From positions 1 through 26,424 of the forward strand of contig DATBFX010000454.1 of NCBI GenBank assembly GCA_036558305.1: 26,424 nt of DNA, written 5' to 3'. This document shows, in pieces, positions 6,239 to 15,184 of this stretch. Every line of letters begins with the position of its first letter. Position 1 is the stretch's first letter. The notes beneath the pieces were generated by a model. It did no database searches. It saw only the letters and a program-made list of their open reading frames with translations, and was not told the origin of the DNA. The position numbers and the translations under genes are program-made. Origin of the DNA: DATBFX01 sp036558305. GTDB taxonomy: Bacteria > Chloroflexota > Chloroflexia > Thermomicrobiales > UBA6265.

Positions 6239-6800
6239 ACCAAAACCGCGGAATATGCCCGGATTTCGGGCCGTTTCTTGGCGACCCCGGAATATCCCAG
6301 GCTGGTACCCCGATTCCCTCCCCAACCGGCGCGCCGGTTGACATTCATGGGGGTGGTCGCGATCCCGGACCGGGGGTGGTGGCCGACCACGGTCAAGCGT
6401 ATGCGTTCCGCGGCGATTCCTTCGCAAGGCGCGGTGCCGACCGCCGCGGCAACGGGAGCAGAATGCTCGCGCTTCCAACACCTTGCGAAATTCGCCGCCG
6501 CGCGTTTCGTGAACCGTGGGGTGCTCACTGTATCGCCGAATGCCCTGCGCTCGGCTGTTCCAATGGCACGCCGTTCTCGCGGTGCCCCTCCTCCCTCCCC
6601 GCCCGTCTCCCCTCGAGATACCCTCCCGAGGACACGACAGGGGCACAAACGATGGGCGAGCCCACGAATGGGCAATCCCAGCGCCGAGGCCGCTGCCACA
6701 GCCGGGTCCAGCGGGACGACCGGCCCCAGACGGTCATCCCAAGTCTCGAAGGCCGGTCAAAGCGGAAGATCGGACAAGAACTCGGGATCTCGCGCGAGAG
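6239..6800. other. Gene-free stretch between att repeat and operon end
   Basis: I see no credible gene in these 562 bases. Open frames exist on both strands but are Pro/Arg/Ser-rich and have no family motif. A segment near 6745-6800 translated on the plus strand gives 'GRSKRKIGQELGISRES', which faintly recalls an IS21-type transposase N-terminus. It is too short to call. A 12-nt palindrome (TCTCGCGCGAGA, 6788-6799) touches the end of the operon. Confidence 0.5.
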
Positions 6801-9623
6801 CTATGGGTCCGAGTCGACCTCTGTTTGCCGACCTTGATCGCTTCCCACGCGGCCGACGCCTTGTTGCCCAGATAGGGAATCGCCGACGTCCCGGTATTTG
6901 GTCCGTTCGTTGCGGAGCGTCGAAAATGCGCCAGCGAATGAGTTGATCACGTTGGCCATTCCCGGATCGCCAGTCAAATACATGTAGGCCGCACCGGGGA
7001 AGAGCCCCTCGTACGCCTGCGCGGCCGCTTGATTATACTCCCTGGCCCTCGCCAGATCGATCTGGCGCTTCGTCCCAATCATCACCCCTTGAGGACCAGC
7101 CTCGGCGATGTAGAGTGTGGTGTCCTCCTTGGGGGGCTGCGGGTTTCGGAGGTGTTGCCTAAACTCCCGCATCACGAGCGTGTTGCTGTAGATATCCAGC
7201 CGTGCTCGATCGTAGAGCGAGAGGGGACCACAGGTTGCGAGTCCATCGACCGCCTGTTGCAGCGCGGGGGTGTTCATCGAAGCCGCCTCCTCGCGAATCG
7301 GGTACCAGAAGCGGCTGGCAAACTCCGGTGACGCCGCGGTCTTATACTCCAGGGTGTTGGGCAGTCCGTCCTCGCCAAATTGCTGCGACCTTCCTTCGGC
7401 AGGCCGATCCGTCTTGGTCTCCAAAGCCCCTTCTTTCGCTTCGAGACGCCTTTCGTCCCGCGCGACAACAAGGGATTCGATGACGAGTTTCAGATCGGGA
7501 TTGGACGACTTTGCCATCTGCTCTTGGAGTTCGTTGATTGCGAGGGTCAAATCGGAGGCATCTGCCACCGTTGACCAATCGAGAATATCGCCGCGCCACT
7601 GTTCAAACTGGTCGGCTCCAGGGTGCGACGCTCGATCGACCATGGTCGAGTCGGATGTGGAGTCGCCTGTTCCCGGCAAAGGCGCGTCCAGGACGGGCCG
7701 ATCCTCGGAAGCCGTCGTTTGATCCGAGTTTGCAACCGAGTCGGTTGTTCCAGATCCAAGGGCGCCCGGTACTGGCGGATCAGCCCGATCGGCTTTGGTC
7801 TGGTCGGGCCGTGGCGGTGCAAGCAGCACCTCATCGAAGAGGGCGTGGCCCCCCTCGGCGAAGACCTCGCCGACGACGGCGCTGACCGCCCCGGCTGCAC
7901 CCTCGATCGCACCTTCGACCGCGCCACCAATAGCGCCGCCGGCGAGAATCTGGCCGAGGGTGTCGTGCTCTAACCCCGGTTCGTCGGGAACTCCCTTGTC
8001 CGGCGTTCGCCGAGCACCGACAGCCCCGCCATCGCCACCACGGGCGGTAGCGACCGGCGGCGCCGAAGCGACCGCGGCATCGGCGGCCATGTCGAAGGGC
8101 CTGGCGTCGGCCTCCATGTCGAAAGGCCCAGCGGAGGGTTCGCTCGACACGGCGCCCTCGCTGACTCCGGCCCCTTTGGTCTGGTCGGGCCGTCGATCAA
8201 CGGGGGCACGCGACGCGTCGTGCGATGTCGCGGACCTTGACGTCGTGTCCACTCCCCCTTCCTGCGACGCGGTTTCGCGGCGGACTTCGCCCGTCCCGGA
8301 CCTGTCAGTCGCGTCGCCGCTCACCGTCCCGTCGCGGGCCACAAATTGCGACCTCGGCTCGTGGCCTTCGCCGCCGGCACGATCCGAGTCTGCCGCTGGC
8401 CTAAAAGGTACCGGGGACGCGGGTTGGCCCTCCGGTTTCGGCGATGGTCGTTCGGAGCTCTGGTGGTGGTCGCCGGTGCCCTGCCGGGTTTCCCCTGAGG
8501 GGGTCCCTCCAGCGTCCTTCGGAACCCAAAGGACGCTACCGTCGCGTTGGATGACCGGTTTTCCTTGCCGTGCGGACTCGCTTGGGCCAAATCGGATCCG
8601 TTCGAAAAAAGAAGTCTCGGCCCGCTCTGGCGCTTCCCGACCGCCTGCTTCACGGTCTGATTGCTCTGCTTCGGTCGCACGCTTCGCGTCGGGGTTCGGC
8701 GCGCCGTCGCTGGCCGGCAGCAGGGACCTCGGCACTTGGCGATCGGCGCCGTCGTGCCTCGTGTCTCCGTCCGATCGCTCGGCAGTCCGGCCCTCTGTCC
8801 GCTCAGCCCCCGTGTTGGGCTGGCTACCTCGGTGCGCGGCCTCACGCTCGGGCCCCTGGCCATGAGTGAATGAGTCACCGCCGACGTCGTCCTTCCCCGG
8901 CGCTTTTTCTGCGGGCCCTGCCGAGATCTTTTCCGCCCGACCGTCCGGCCGTATCACGGTCCTTTCTGGCCCACGCGCGTTGCGGGCGTCCCCCCGAAGC
9001 GGGTCGAAAAAGCTGTCTTCGTCCCGCCGATCGGCCGGTTTCGCGTGCGGGTCCGTTGGGGATTTGTCCCCCGTGCTTCCCGCTTCGCGACCAGGAGTCG
9101 CCGTGCCGGTTTTCGTTTCAGCATGAGCTGCACGCGCGGCCGCGATGGCCTTTCCGAGCGCTTCGAGTGGTTGGACCTTCACAAGGTTGCCGTGCCGGTC
9201 CGTTTTGAACGTGCCTGGCCTGGTGTCCGGAGCACTGAATCGAATGGCGTCCAGATTCGAGGGGAGGGTCTGTCCTGCCGTGGTCCGCTCGTTCGCGTCG
9301 TTGCCCCGCTGGTGGGTTCTGGCCGCACTCCCCGCCTCGTGTCCCGGCACGCCCGCGGCTTGCTGGACTTGCCGCGTCTGGACGTCTCGGACCGAACCAT
9401 GGGCCGGCGGACGTTCCCCGCTGTGCGACTTCATCGTGCCCGTGTCGCGCACGGCTCCCTTCGACGGGGGGCGATCACCACCACCGCCTTGACGACTTGC
9501 GTCGCTGCTCCGGCCGCCGTGCGTCGACGAGTGATCGCTTCGCACCGGACGATCCTGAGACGGGGCTGGCTGGACGGTCGGTTTCGGGTTGTCGGATTTC
9601 GGTGCAGCCGCTCCCTTATCCAT
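6801..9623 (-). CDS. 940-aa low-complexity protein with repeated modules, last gene of the island operon
   Basis: No known family recognised. Residues 1-550 are highly polar (Arg, Asp, Gly, Ser, Thr, Pro) and probably disordered. They contain short modules of the form '(S)FFxxIRFGP...xxDGxxxxV' at about 124-150, 204-234 and 338-369, with a partial one at 424-437. There is also a tandem 'PFDMEADARPFDMAADA' (500-516) and two 'RPDQTK' copies. Residues 556-593 form a Gly/Ala-rich zipper-like segment ('AGGAIGGAVEGAIEGAAGA'). From about 670 to 910 the protein becomes ordered and helical, ending in a compact region with 'TTLYIAEAGPQGVMIGTKRQ' and 'GLFPGAAYMYLTGDPG'. ATG 9623 overlaps the end of the ATPase gene by 8 nt and has AAAGGAG before it, so translation is probably coupled. 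It may be a kinase substrate, scaffold or exported effector; this is inference. Confidence 0.75.
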   Translation of the reverse strand: MDKGAAAPKSDNPKPTVQPAPSQDRPVRSDHSSTHGGRSSDASRQGGGGDRPPSKGAVRDTGTMKSHSGERPPAHGSVRDVQTRQVQQAAGVPGHEAGSAARTHQRGNDANERTTAGQTLPSNLDAIRFSAPDTRPGTFKTDRHGNLVKVQPLEALGKAIAAARAAHAETKTGTATPGREAGSTGDKSPTDPHAKPADRRDEDSFFDPLRGDARNARGPERTVIRPDGRAEKISAGPAEKAPGKDDVGGDSFTHGQGPEREAAHRGSQPNTGAERTEGRTAERSDGDTRHDGADRQVPRSLLPASDGAPNPDAKRATEAEQSDREAGGREAPERAETSFFERIRFGPSESARQGKPVIQRDGSVLWVPKDAGGTPSGETRQGTGDHHQSSERPSPKPEGQPASPVPFRPAADSDRAGGEGHEPRSQFVARDGTVSGDATDRSGTGEVRRETASQEGGVDTTSRSATSHDASRAPVDRRPDQTKGAGVSEGAVSSEPSAGPFDMEADARPFDMAADAAVASAPPVATARGGDGGAVGARRTPDKGVPDEPGLEHDTLGQILAGGAIGGAVEGAIEGAAGAVSAVVGEVFAEGGHALFDEVLLAPPRPDQTKADRADPPVPGALGSGTTDSVANSDQTTASEDRPVLDAPLPGTGDSTSDSTMVDRASHPGADQFEQWRGDILDWSTVADASDLTLAINELQEQMAKSSNPDLKLVIESLVVARDERRLEAKEGALETKTDRPAEGRSQQFGEDGLPNTLEYKTAASPEFASRFWYPIREEAASMNTPALQQAVDGLATCGPLSLYDRARLDIYSNTLVMREFRQHLRNPQPPKEDTTLYIAEAGPQGVMIGTKRQIDLARAREYNQAAAQAYEGLFPGAAYMYLTGDPGMANVINSFAGAFSTLRNERTKYRDVGDSLSGQQGVGRVGSDQGRQTEVDSDP

Positions 9624-12600
9624 CGCTCGACTCCTTTCGTGCTTGGTCGATCAGCGAGTGGGCCCACTCGTTCGCATGTCTGGCCAACAAGGTTGGATCC
9701 CGGGCAAGCATTTGCTGCGCGAAGCAAAAACCGACCCGCCCCATCGCTGCCCTGATTGGTCGACGCTGGACGGCCGGCGTGTCGTCCGGCACCGTTTCAA
9801 TGACGTTGAAAGCGGCGTCTCGGAGCACCACGAGCATTTCGCCCCACTTGTTGTCCTTTTGGTCGCTGGCCCATGCCCAGTCGTCCGCCATTTGCCCACT
9901 CGCAACGAGATCGGCCACGGCGTGGCGGTAGAGGCAGTGCTTACCCGTGCCGCCCCGCAATCCCTTCGGGCAGACCGTCTCGCAAAGCGGGAAAGGCTCG
10001 AACTGCCGTTCGTGCAGCGCCAGCGCCTTGGTGCGAAAGTCGGCGCGCAATTGCTGGGTGCCCGCGACCGGTCCATCGCCCAGTGACCTCATTCCTCCGA
10101 CCTTCTCCAGAAGCATCCGGCGCAGCGCGGCGGTCAATTCGGCCGTGTCCGCGTACTTCCAGCCGGCCTGCGTTCCCCGACGGTCGGCGAACCAGTGCGA
10201 CGCACGGACCACGAGGCAGCGCAAGAGGTGGGGTTCGTCGCTCCACGGCGGGCGGCGGGCCCGCACGAATTGCTCGACGTCCGGCCAGAGTCGATCCAGG
10301 GCGTCGGTATCCTCGATGGTCGAGAGGACGACGCGGGCAAAGAGCCGCTGGAAAGCGGCGCTCTCGACGAGATCGCGCGCGATCTCGCACTCGCGCCCTG
10401 GCGCCGCGCAGACGCCGACGCAGGCGGACAGCGGCGCGAAGAGCGAGGCGTACTTCGCCGACTCTCGGGCCGGTCGCATGTAGTCGGCCACCTGCTCCGA
10501 AGTTGGCGGCGTAACCTTCGGCTGTTCCTCGATCTTGACCAACAACGGTGCGTCGTCGCCCTCGCTGAAGACGACCGCTTGGCCGCTTTTCAGCGTCGCG
10601 AGTGTCCGCGACTGCCGCTCCGTCATCCCCATGGCCCCGGCCAGCACCTTGCGGTCGTCCTCGGCCACGATGCGGTGGACGATTTTGAGGTTCGTGTTCT
10701 TGACCACGTCCGGCGCCAACTTGACCGGGACCTGGTCCGCGATCACGATGCCCTGTCCGTACGAGCGGATCTCGGTCAGCAGATTGGAAAAGGTCTCCAC
10801 CGCCTTGCCGCGCGGATCGCCCTCCTCCTCGCCGCGGGGCCGGGTCGAGCCGGCCAAGAGCCGGTGGGCCTCCTCGATCACCAGCAGGTGTTCCAGGGAG
10901 TTGTTCGACTGGCGGGGCGTCGTGGGCATCCGCCGGTACTCGTACAGGCGGATCAGCAGGAGGCCCATGACGAAGGCCTTGTCGTCGTCGTCGCCCATGC
11001 CTTCGAGTTCGAGGACGGTCGGGCGGCTCAGCAGGTCGTCCATCGGCCACGAGCGCCGCACGTCCAGGAGTCGCCCCTTGCCCCCCGTCCGCAATGCGTT
11101 GAGGCGCGTGTGCAGCGCGGCACGGATGTTGTCCCGGATCTTCTCCTCGTATCCGGCCTCCTGGACCACCCCGTCGACCTGCGCCGCAAGCTCGGTCAGC
11201 GTTGGGTACGCCTCGGGCACGTGCGGTGAGGTTCGGTCGCGCGGGTCGCGGTGGTTGGCGTCGGCCGCGAGGTCCCAGCCGCGGTCGGCGTACACCCGGT
11301 GCAGGCACTGCTCCAAAATCTGCGGAAGCGGTGCCCACATCCCGAAACTGGCACCGAACACGGACCGGAGCAAATCCATGTGCTCGCCCACCGACGTGCC
11401 CGGCAACACCTCGAACGGATTGAGGCGGAACGGCGAGACGCGCTCGTTGCCGAGCGTGAAGATCCTCAGATTCCCCTTGCGAAAATCGGGATCGGGGAGA
11501 AGCCGTCGGTACTCGGTCTTCGTCGGCTCGATGACCAAGAATGGGGTCCGTGCGCCACCGCTCGCGGCGGGGGACCAGGCGTTGCGGAGGAGACCGACGA
11601 TGGTGTTGGTCTTGCCGGCACCGGTGACGCCGGCGACGAAGACGTGCTTGGTGAGCGCCGCGGGTTCGACACGATACGCCAGCTTCGTCTCTCGCTTCTG
11701 GTGCAGGATCACTCCCAGGTTCCACGTGGGACCGGGGTTGGCAATCGCGGGAACAACGTCGAAATCCGGTACGGCGTCGACGGTAAAACCGCCGGTCTCG
11801 AGGTTTGGCAGGTGGACGTAGGCAGCGAGCTGCGCGGAGGAGAGCAGCGTCTGGTACAGATAGGGATGACGAAAATAGTCGGACGGTCCATCGGGGACGT
11901 CGCCGCTCGGCAAGCCCCATTGGTCCACCATGGCAACGGTGTCGAAGAACGGACCTTCCCAGACGCGAACCGATTCGGGTAGCGACTTGGTACCGGAAAA
12001 GGTGCTCCGCCACGCGCTGGCGAGGCGCGGGTATCCATCGATCACGGTACCCACGCGGCCGCCAAGCAGGTAGGCCGCGGTGCGCCACGCGCCGGTGGAG
12101 ATGCCCTCGGTCAGCGACGTGAGCGACGCCTTGAGGAGTTCCGTATAGTGGTCGACCAGCGCCTTCGGTGCCCGTTTCGCCTCAAGTTGCGCCTCCGCCG
12201 CGCGCATCTCGAAGATCACGTTCCCGCGCAACGCGGCGATGCCCTGCTCGGGCTCCGGTTCCGCGAGCACGAGAAAGCACCATTCCGTATCGGAAAGGGC
12301 ACGGATCAGCCGATCCATCGGCAGGGATCCGTCCACCGGGTCCGGGGCTTTGGCGGTGGGGATGCCCAGAACGAACCCGGCGCGACTCCAATCCTGGACC
12401 GACGCCTTGGCCGCCCCGAGCTGGATTTTCTGGTCGACCGACGTGTACGACCCGCTGAGCAGCGACAGCAGCGTTTCGTGCGCAACGTCCGCCCCGACCG
12501 AATCGTGCGCCCACGTCCCGATGTGCATGAAGACCTGCCCGGGTTTGCCCTGCACGAGAAACGCCAGCGGAACACGGGCCCCGTGGAGACCGCTCAGCAG

Positions 12601-12816
12601 ATCCTCGGTCGGCAACCGGTGCGTCTGCTCCGTCCGCACGACCGGCGCCTTGTCCAGACGACCGACGCCGAACACGCGAGACAGCCGGCGCAGGTCCCGA
12701 TGAACCCAATCCACCGACGCCGGTCGGGGCGGAAACCGGGGGCTGATGCGTTGCAGGTAGTCGAGGTGCTCCCACGACAACGCCTGCGGTGTGCGCCCGG
12801 GCAAGTTGCTGGCCAC
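9616..12816 (-). CDS. HerA/VirB4-like P-loop ATPase, 1066 aa
   Basis: Walker A is 'GVTGAGKT' at residues 396-403, and Walker B is 'HLLVIEEAH' at 643-651 with paired acidic residues. Between them lies the 'PFLVIEPTKTEYRRLL' segment (425-440) typical of HerA/DUF87 ATPases. Further on come 'GIVIADQVP' (689-697) and 'NTNLKIVHRI' (707-716), the sensor/arginine region of this class. Residues 1-385 form a long N-terminal region with no motif I know. After 790 the C-terminal region carries Cys at 799, 803, 810 and at 945, 949, 961, which may bind metal. GTG 12816 has a GGGGGGA ribosome site. HerA/VirB4-type ATPases are hexameric pumps for DNA or protein. The large flanking regions suggest a dedicated partner set, here the kinase-phosphatase-vWA genes upstream and the 940-aa protein downstream. 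No membrane segment is visible. Confidence 0.8.
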   Translation of the reverse strand: MASNLPGRTPQALSWEHLDYLQRISPRFPPRPASVDWVHRDLRRLSRVFGVGRLDKAPVVRTEQTHRLPTEDLLSGLHGARVPLAFLVQGKPGQVFMHIGTWAHDSVGADVAHETLLSLLSGSYTSVDQKIQLGAAKASVQDWSRAGFVLGIPTAKAPDPVDGSLPMDRLIRALSDTEWCFLVLAEPEPEQGIAALRGNVIFEMRAAEAQLEAKRAPKALVDHYTELLKASLTSLTEGISTGAWRTAAYLLGGRVGTVIDGYPRLASAWRSTFSGTKSLPESVRVWEGPFFDTVAMVDQWGLPSGDVPDGPSDYFRHPYLYQTLLSSAQLAAYVHLPNLETGGFTVDAVPDFDVVPAIANPGPTWNLGVILHQKRETKLAYRVEPAALTKHVFVAGVTGAGKTNTIVGLLRNAWSPAASGGARTPFLVIEPTKTEYRRLLPDPDFRKGNLRIFTLGNERVSPFRLNPFEVLPGTSVGEHMDLLRSVFGASFGMWAPLPQILEQCLHRVYADRGWDLAADANHRDPRDRTSPHVPEAYPTLTELAAQVDGVVQEAGYEEKIRDNIRAALHTRLNALRTGGKGRLLDVRRSWPMDDLLSRPTVLELEGMGDDDDKAFVMGLLLIRLYEYRRMPTTPRQSNNSLEHLLVIEEAHRLLAGSTRPRGEEEGDPRGKAVETFSNLLTEIRSYGQGIVIADQVPVKLAPDVVKNTNLKIVHRIVAEDDRKVLAGAMGMTERQSRTLATLKSGQAVVFSEGDDAPLLVKIEEQPKVTPPTSEQVADYMRPARESAKYASLFAPLSACVGVCAAPGRECEIARDLVESAAFQRLFARVVLSTIEDTDALDRLWPDVEQFVRARRPPWSDEPHLLRCLVVRASHWFADRRGTQAGWKYADTAELTAALRRMLLEKVGGMRSLGDGPVAGTQQLRADFRTKALALHERQFEPFPLCETVCPKGLRGGTGKHCLYRHAVADLVASGQMADDWAWASDQKDNKWGEMLVVLRDAAFNVIETVPDDTPAVQRRPIRAAMGRVGFCFAQQMLARDPTLLARHANEWAHSLIDQARKESSDG

Positions 12817-12841
12817 GATCAGTCCCCCCGATTCTCGGCGA

Positions 12842-13597
12842 TCACTGGGCGAAACCGGCGGAGTTGCACCAATCCCTCGCCTCGTCCGAAAAGGCAGCCT
12901 GAAGACATGCCTGGAGTTGCTCCTGCTGGAAATCGCCCTGTTGTTGTTGCAAGCCGGCCCCGTGCGCCTCGATGGTCGCCTTGAAGTCGTCGAAGCCGTC
13001 CGGCTTGCTGCTCCCGAAGTTGGAGCCGAAAGACACCGCCGCGATCAACACCGCAAGTCCGATCAGCACGATGACGAAACAGGTGATCCACTGACCACGG
13101 GTCGTCCATCCCGCGGACTTGACGCGCACGCCGGTGTCGAGATTGAGCACCCACTTGGGCTTGAGTGTCTGGCCGTATTGCCAGGGACCCAACACCTCGA
13201 CGGGATCGCCTTCGCGAATGCTTCCGAGGATCGTGCGCCCCCGGAGCTCGACGGGCACCTGAGTCCCGACGCCACGATCGATCCGAAAACTCAGCACGGA
13301 GCCGGTGAGCACCATTTCCCCCCGGATGTGGGGATCGGTGCCCTTGTCGAGGCCCACGACCCTGCCCCGGATCGGTACGTTTCGCCCCACCCGATCCGGC
13401 GCCTGGGTGGCGACGGGCGCGTGGGCAACCGGACCATGTGGGGGGGAAGGGGGTGCCTGCGGAATCCCACCCGATGGTGGTTGCCAACGCGGTGCCTGCT
13501 GTTTCGGCGCTGCCGCCGTTCCGGCCAACCGTGTGCCGCAACCGCTGCATGAGACGGATCCGGCTCGGTTGATTAGGCCGCACTTTGGGCACCGCAC
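12842..13597 (-). CDS. Zinc-ribbon protein with one membrane segment
   Basis: The 251-aa product begins with a zinc ribbon, 'MRCPKCG...CSGCG' (C3, C6, C17, C20). It continues with a Pro-rich linker (30-70) and a beta-rich domain at about 74-155 ('IRGRVVGLDKG...GSIREGDPVEVLG') that looks like an OB- or SH3-type barrel. One transmembrane helix lies at 170-190 ('ITCFVIVLIGLAVLIAAVSF'). A 60-residue tail beyond the membrane has two Cys (231, 244) that could form a disulphide. GTG 13597 has AGGAGGTG before it. The gene starts inside the end of the kinase gene (25-nt overlap), which implies coupled translation. The zinc ribbon and barrel are probably cytoplasmic and the tail outside. It may link the kinase to the ATPase at the membrane; that is inference. 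Confidence 0.75.
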   Translation of the reverse strand: MRCPKCGLINRAGSVSCSGCGTRLAGTAAAPKQQAPRWQPPSGGIPQAPPSPPHGPVAHAPVATQAPDRVGRNVPIRGRVVGLDKGTDPHIRGEMVLTGSVLSFRIDRGVGTQVPVELRGRTILGSIREGDPVEVLGPWQYGQTLKPKWVLNLDTGVRVKSAGWTTRGQWITCFVIVLIGLAVLIAAVSFGSNFGSSKPDGFDDFKATIEAHGAGLQQQQGDFQQEQLQACLQAAFSDEARDWCNSAGFAQ

Positions 13598-15156
13598 GGC
13601 ACACCTCCTGCGTTTTGCGCGACCGCTGTTGTCTGACTGGGTTTCGTGAGCTGCCAGTTACCGACCCACCCCTCGTGGAGGTCGCCCTGAACCCGGACTC
13701 GGTACCAGATTTGGCCGCCATGGGACTCGGGTCCTTTGAGCACGGTCACTCTGGTGCCATCCTTGTAGCACTTCGCACCGGTAAAGTCGTTCAGGTCGGG
13801 ATTCTTGCGCACTGCCACGGAGGTGAAGGACTCGGGACAACACTCGATTTCGAGGACGAGAACCGGAGCATGGGTCGGAGTCACCTGCTTCTCGCACGAC
13901 ACGAACGGGGCAATCGAGCACCAATCCGTCGACGGCACGTTCGCGTTGACGCCCATCAGCGTCGAGTACCCGACCAACGCGGCGATCGACGACGCCAAGA
14001 CGAAGGCGCTGCGCTTGAGCCAAGGAGTTCCGCCGGCACGAGCCGGCTGAGCGATCGGCGCCATGGTCGGCTGTAGTTGCGGGGACGGCCCGGCCCAGGC
14101 GGGTTGGCCGGGTGCTTGACGCACCGGTCTGACCGTCTTGCGGGGTTGGGGAGGAAGTGGTGGCGGTGCCGGCGGCGGCGGCGGCGGCGCATTTTGGATC
14201 GCATCGGCCGCCGGCCCGAGCGCGTGGCGCCACTCATCGGCGGTCGGCCGCCGGTCTGGATGGCTGTGGCCTTGCTCGAAGCACCGGCGCATGAGTGCGG
14301 CTAGGGCGGGGTCCAGCGAATCGAGTGAACGGGTATGGGGCGGAGGCTCGATATTCAGGTGCTGGTGGGATGCGTGGGGAAACCAACCGTTCTTGATCTT
14401 GTGGGCGATGCTCGGCGAGTCGCCCGCAGCAAGCCAGCGCCCCCTGAACGGGTGGTTCCCGTCCATCAAGAGGCGAAAGATCAGAACGGCGAGCGCGAAC
14501 CGGTCGTGCTGGGGGGAGCGGTCGACCTGGGCGAACGGCTTCCCGATGAGTTCGGGGGCCGTGTACTCGTCCTTGCCGACGGGGCAGCGGAAGATCCGCG
14601 TCGGAAGTCCCGGCGCGCTTGCCGTCACCTGAAACGAATCGACGTCGATCAACGTGACGAGCGTATCCTTGGTGACGAGGACGTTGAGCTCGTTCAGATC
14701 GCCGACGACGTAGTTCATGGCGTGAAGCGAGGCGACGGCCGCTGCAAGATTGCGGGCAACCTTGTAGGGAAAGACCGGTGCCAACGTGAGGTTGAGTTCC
14801 CGCCGTCTGCTTCGGTTGTAGATGTCGAACGCGGTCAACGCGCCGTGGACGTATGGCATCAAGAAACCGGCAAGGATTCGGTGGTCGTCGAACAGGATCG
14901 CCGTCGGCCACGCGAGGGCCGAGTGACCGGGCACACCGGACGTCTCGGTCGGCCGGTGGTCGATCATCCATTGCAACTTCGCAGCGGCGTCGTCCGACCA
15001 GCGGTAGAGGGCAGCGGCGTCGTGCGCCGATTTCCTGTCGTAGCACTTCGCGACCAGATCCGGATGTCCGTGGACGGCCAGGATGCTCCCCTCGCCGCCG
15101 CGCCACCGCTCCGGGCCAAGCACGACCAGTCGGTTGTCCGCGGTAAACAGGTCCAT
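13573..15156 (-). CDS. Membrane-anchored Ser/Thr protein kinase of the TerY-P type with SH3-like tail
   Basis: The N-terminal 315 residues form a kinase domain. It has a short glycine loop 'RGGEGS' (19-24), a VAIK-type Lys in 'LVAKCY' (K37), the catalytic loop 'VVGDLNELNVLV' (D153, N158), 'IDVDSF' in place of the DFG motif (D171), the 'YTAPE' motif (198-202) and a C-lobe 'DRRPTADEW'. The VGDLNxxN and DVDSF forms are characteristic of the kinases paired with vWA and PP2C proteins. A Pro-rich linker (323-375) leads to one membrane helix (about 383-402). The external part has five Cys by residue 463 and a C-terminal SH3b-like stretch ('GTRVTVLKGPESHGGQIWYRVRV...GWVGNWQL'), which often binds cell wall. 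ATG 15156 has GGTGAGGAA before it. It is likely a transmembrane sensor kinase whose phosphorylation is reversed by the PP2C encoded just upstream. Confidence 0.85.
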   Translation of the reverse strand: MDLFTADNRLVVLGPERWRGGEGSILAVHGHPDLVAKCYDRKSAHDAAALYRWSDDAAAKLQWMIDHRPTETSGVPGHSALAWPTAILFDDHRILAGFLMPYVHGALTAFDIYNRSRRRELNLTLAPVFPYKVARNLAAAVASLHAMNYVVGDLNELNVLVTKDTLVTLIDVDSFQVTASAPGLPTRIFRCPVGKDEYTAPELIGKPFAQVDRSPQHDRFALAVLIFRLLMDGNHPFRGRWLAAGDSPSIAHKIKNGWFPHASHQHLNIEPPPHTRSLDSLDPALAALMRRCFEQGHSHPDRRPTADEWRHALGPAADAIQNAPPPPPPAPPPLPPQPRKTVRPVRQAPGQPAWAGPSPQLQPTMAPIAQPARAGGTPWLKRSAFVLASSIAALVGYSTLMGVNANVPSTDWCSIAPFVSCEKQVTPTHAPVLVLEIECCPESFTSVAVRKNPDLNDFTGAKCYKDGTRVTVLKGPESHGGQIWYRVRVQGDLHEGWVGNWQLTKPSQTTAVAQNAGGVPCGAQSAA

Positions 15157-15184
15157 CGTTCCTCACCGGCCGGATCATTCGGGG

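Noticed and set aside
6192..6240. Functional tRNA-Lys gene
   Set aside because: Only the anticodon loop through CCA is present; there is no D arm and no 5' acceptor strand (GAGCCGC) in the bases before it. The same holds for 18304-18350.
6788..6799. Palindrome TCTCGCGCGAGA as operon terminator
   Set aside because: It lies directly after the stop codon, but without a loop-competent stem of useful length or a T-tract.
6745..6837. IS21-type transposase N-terminal fragment on the plus strand
   Set aside because: A 16-residue HTH-like resemblance alone, in a frame that then overlaps the operon's last gene antisense; too short and too weak to call.
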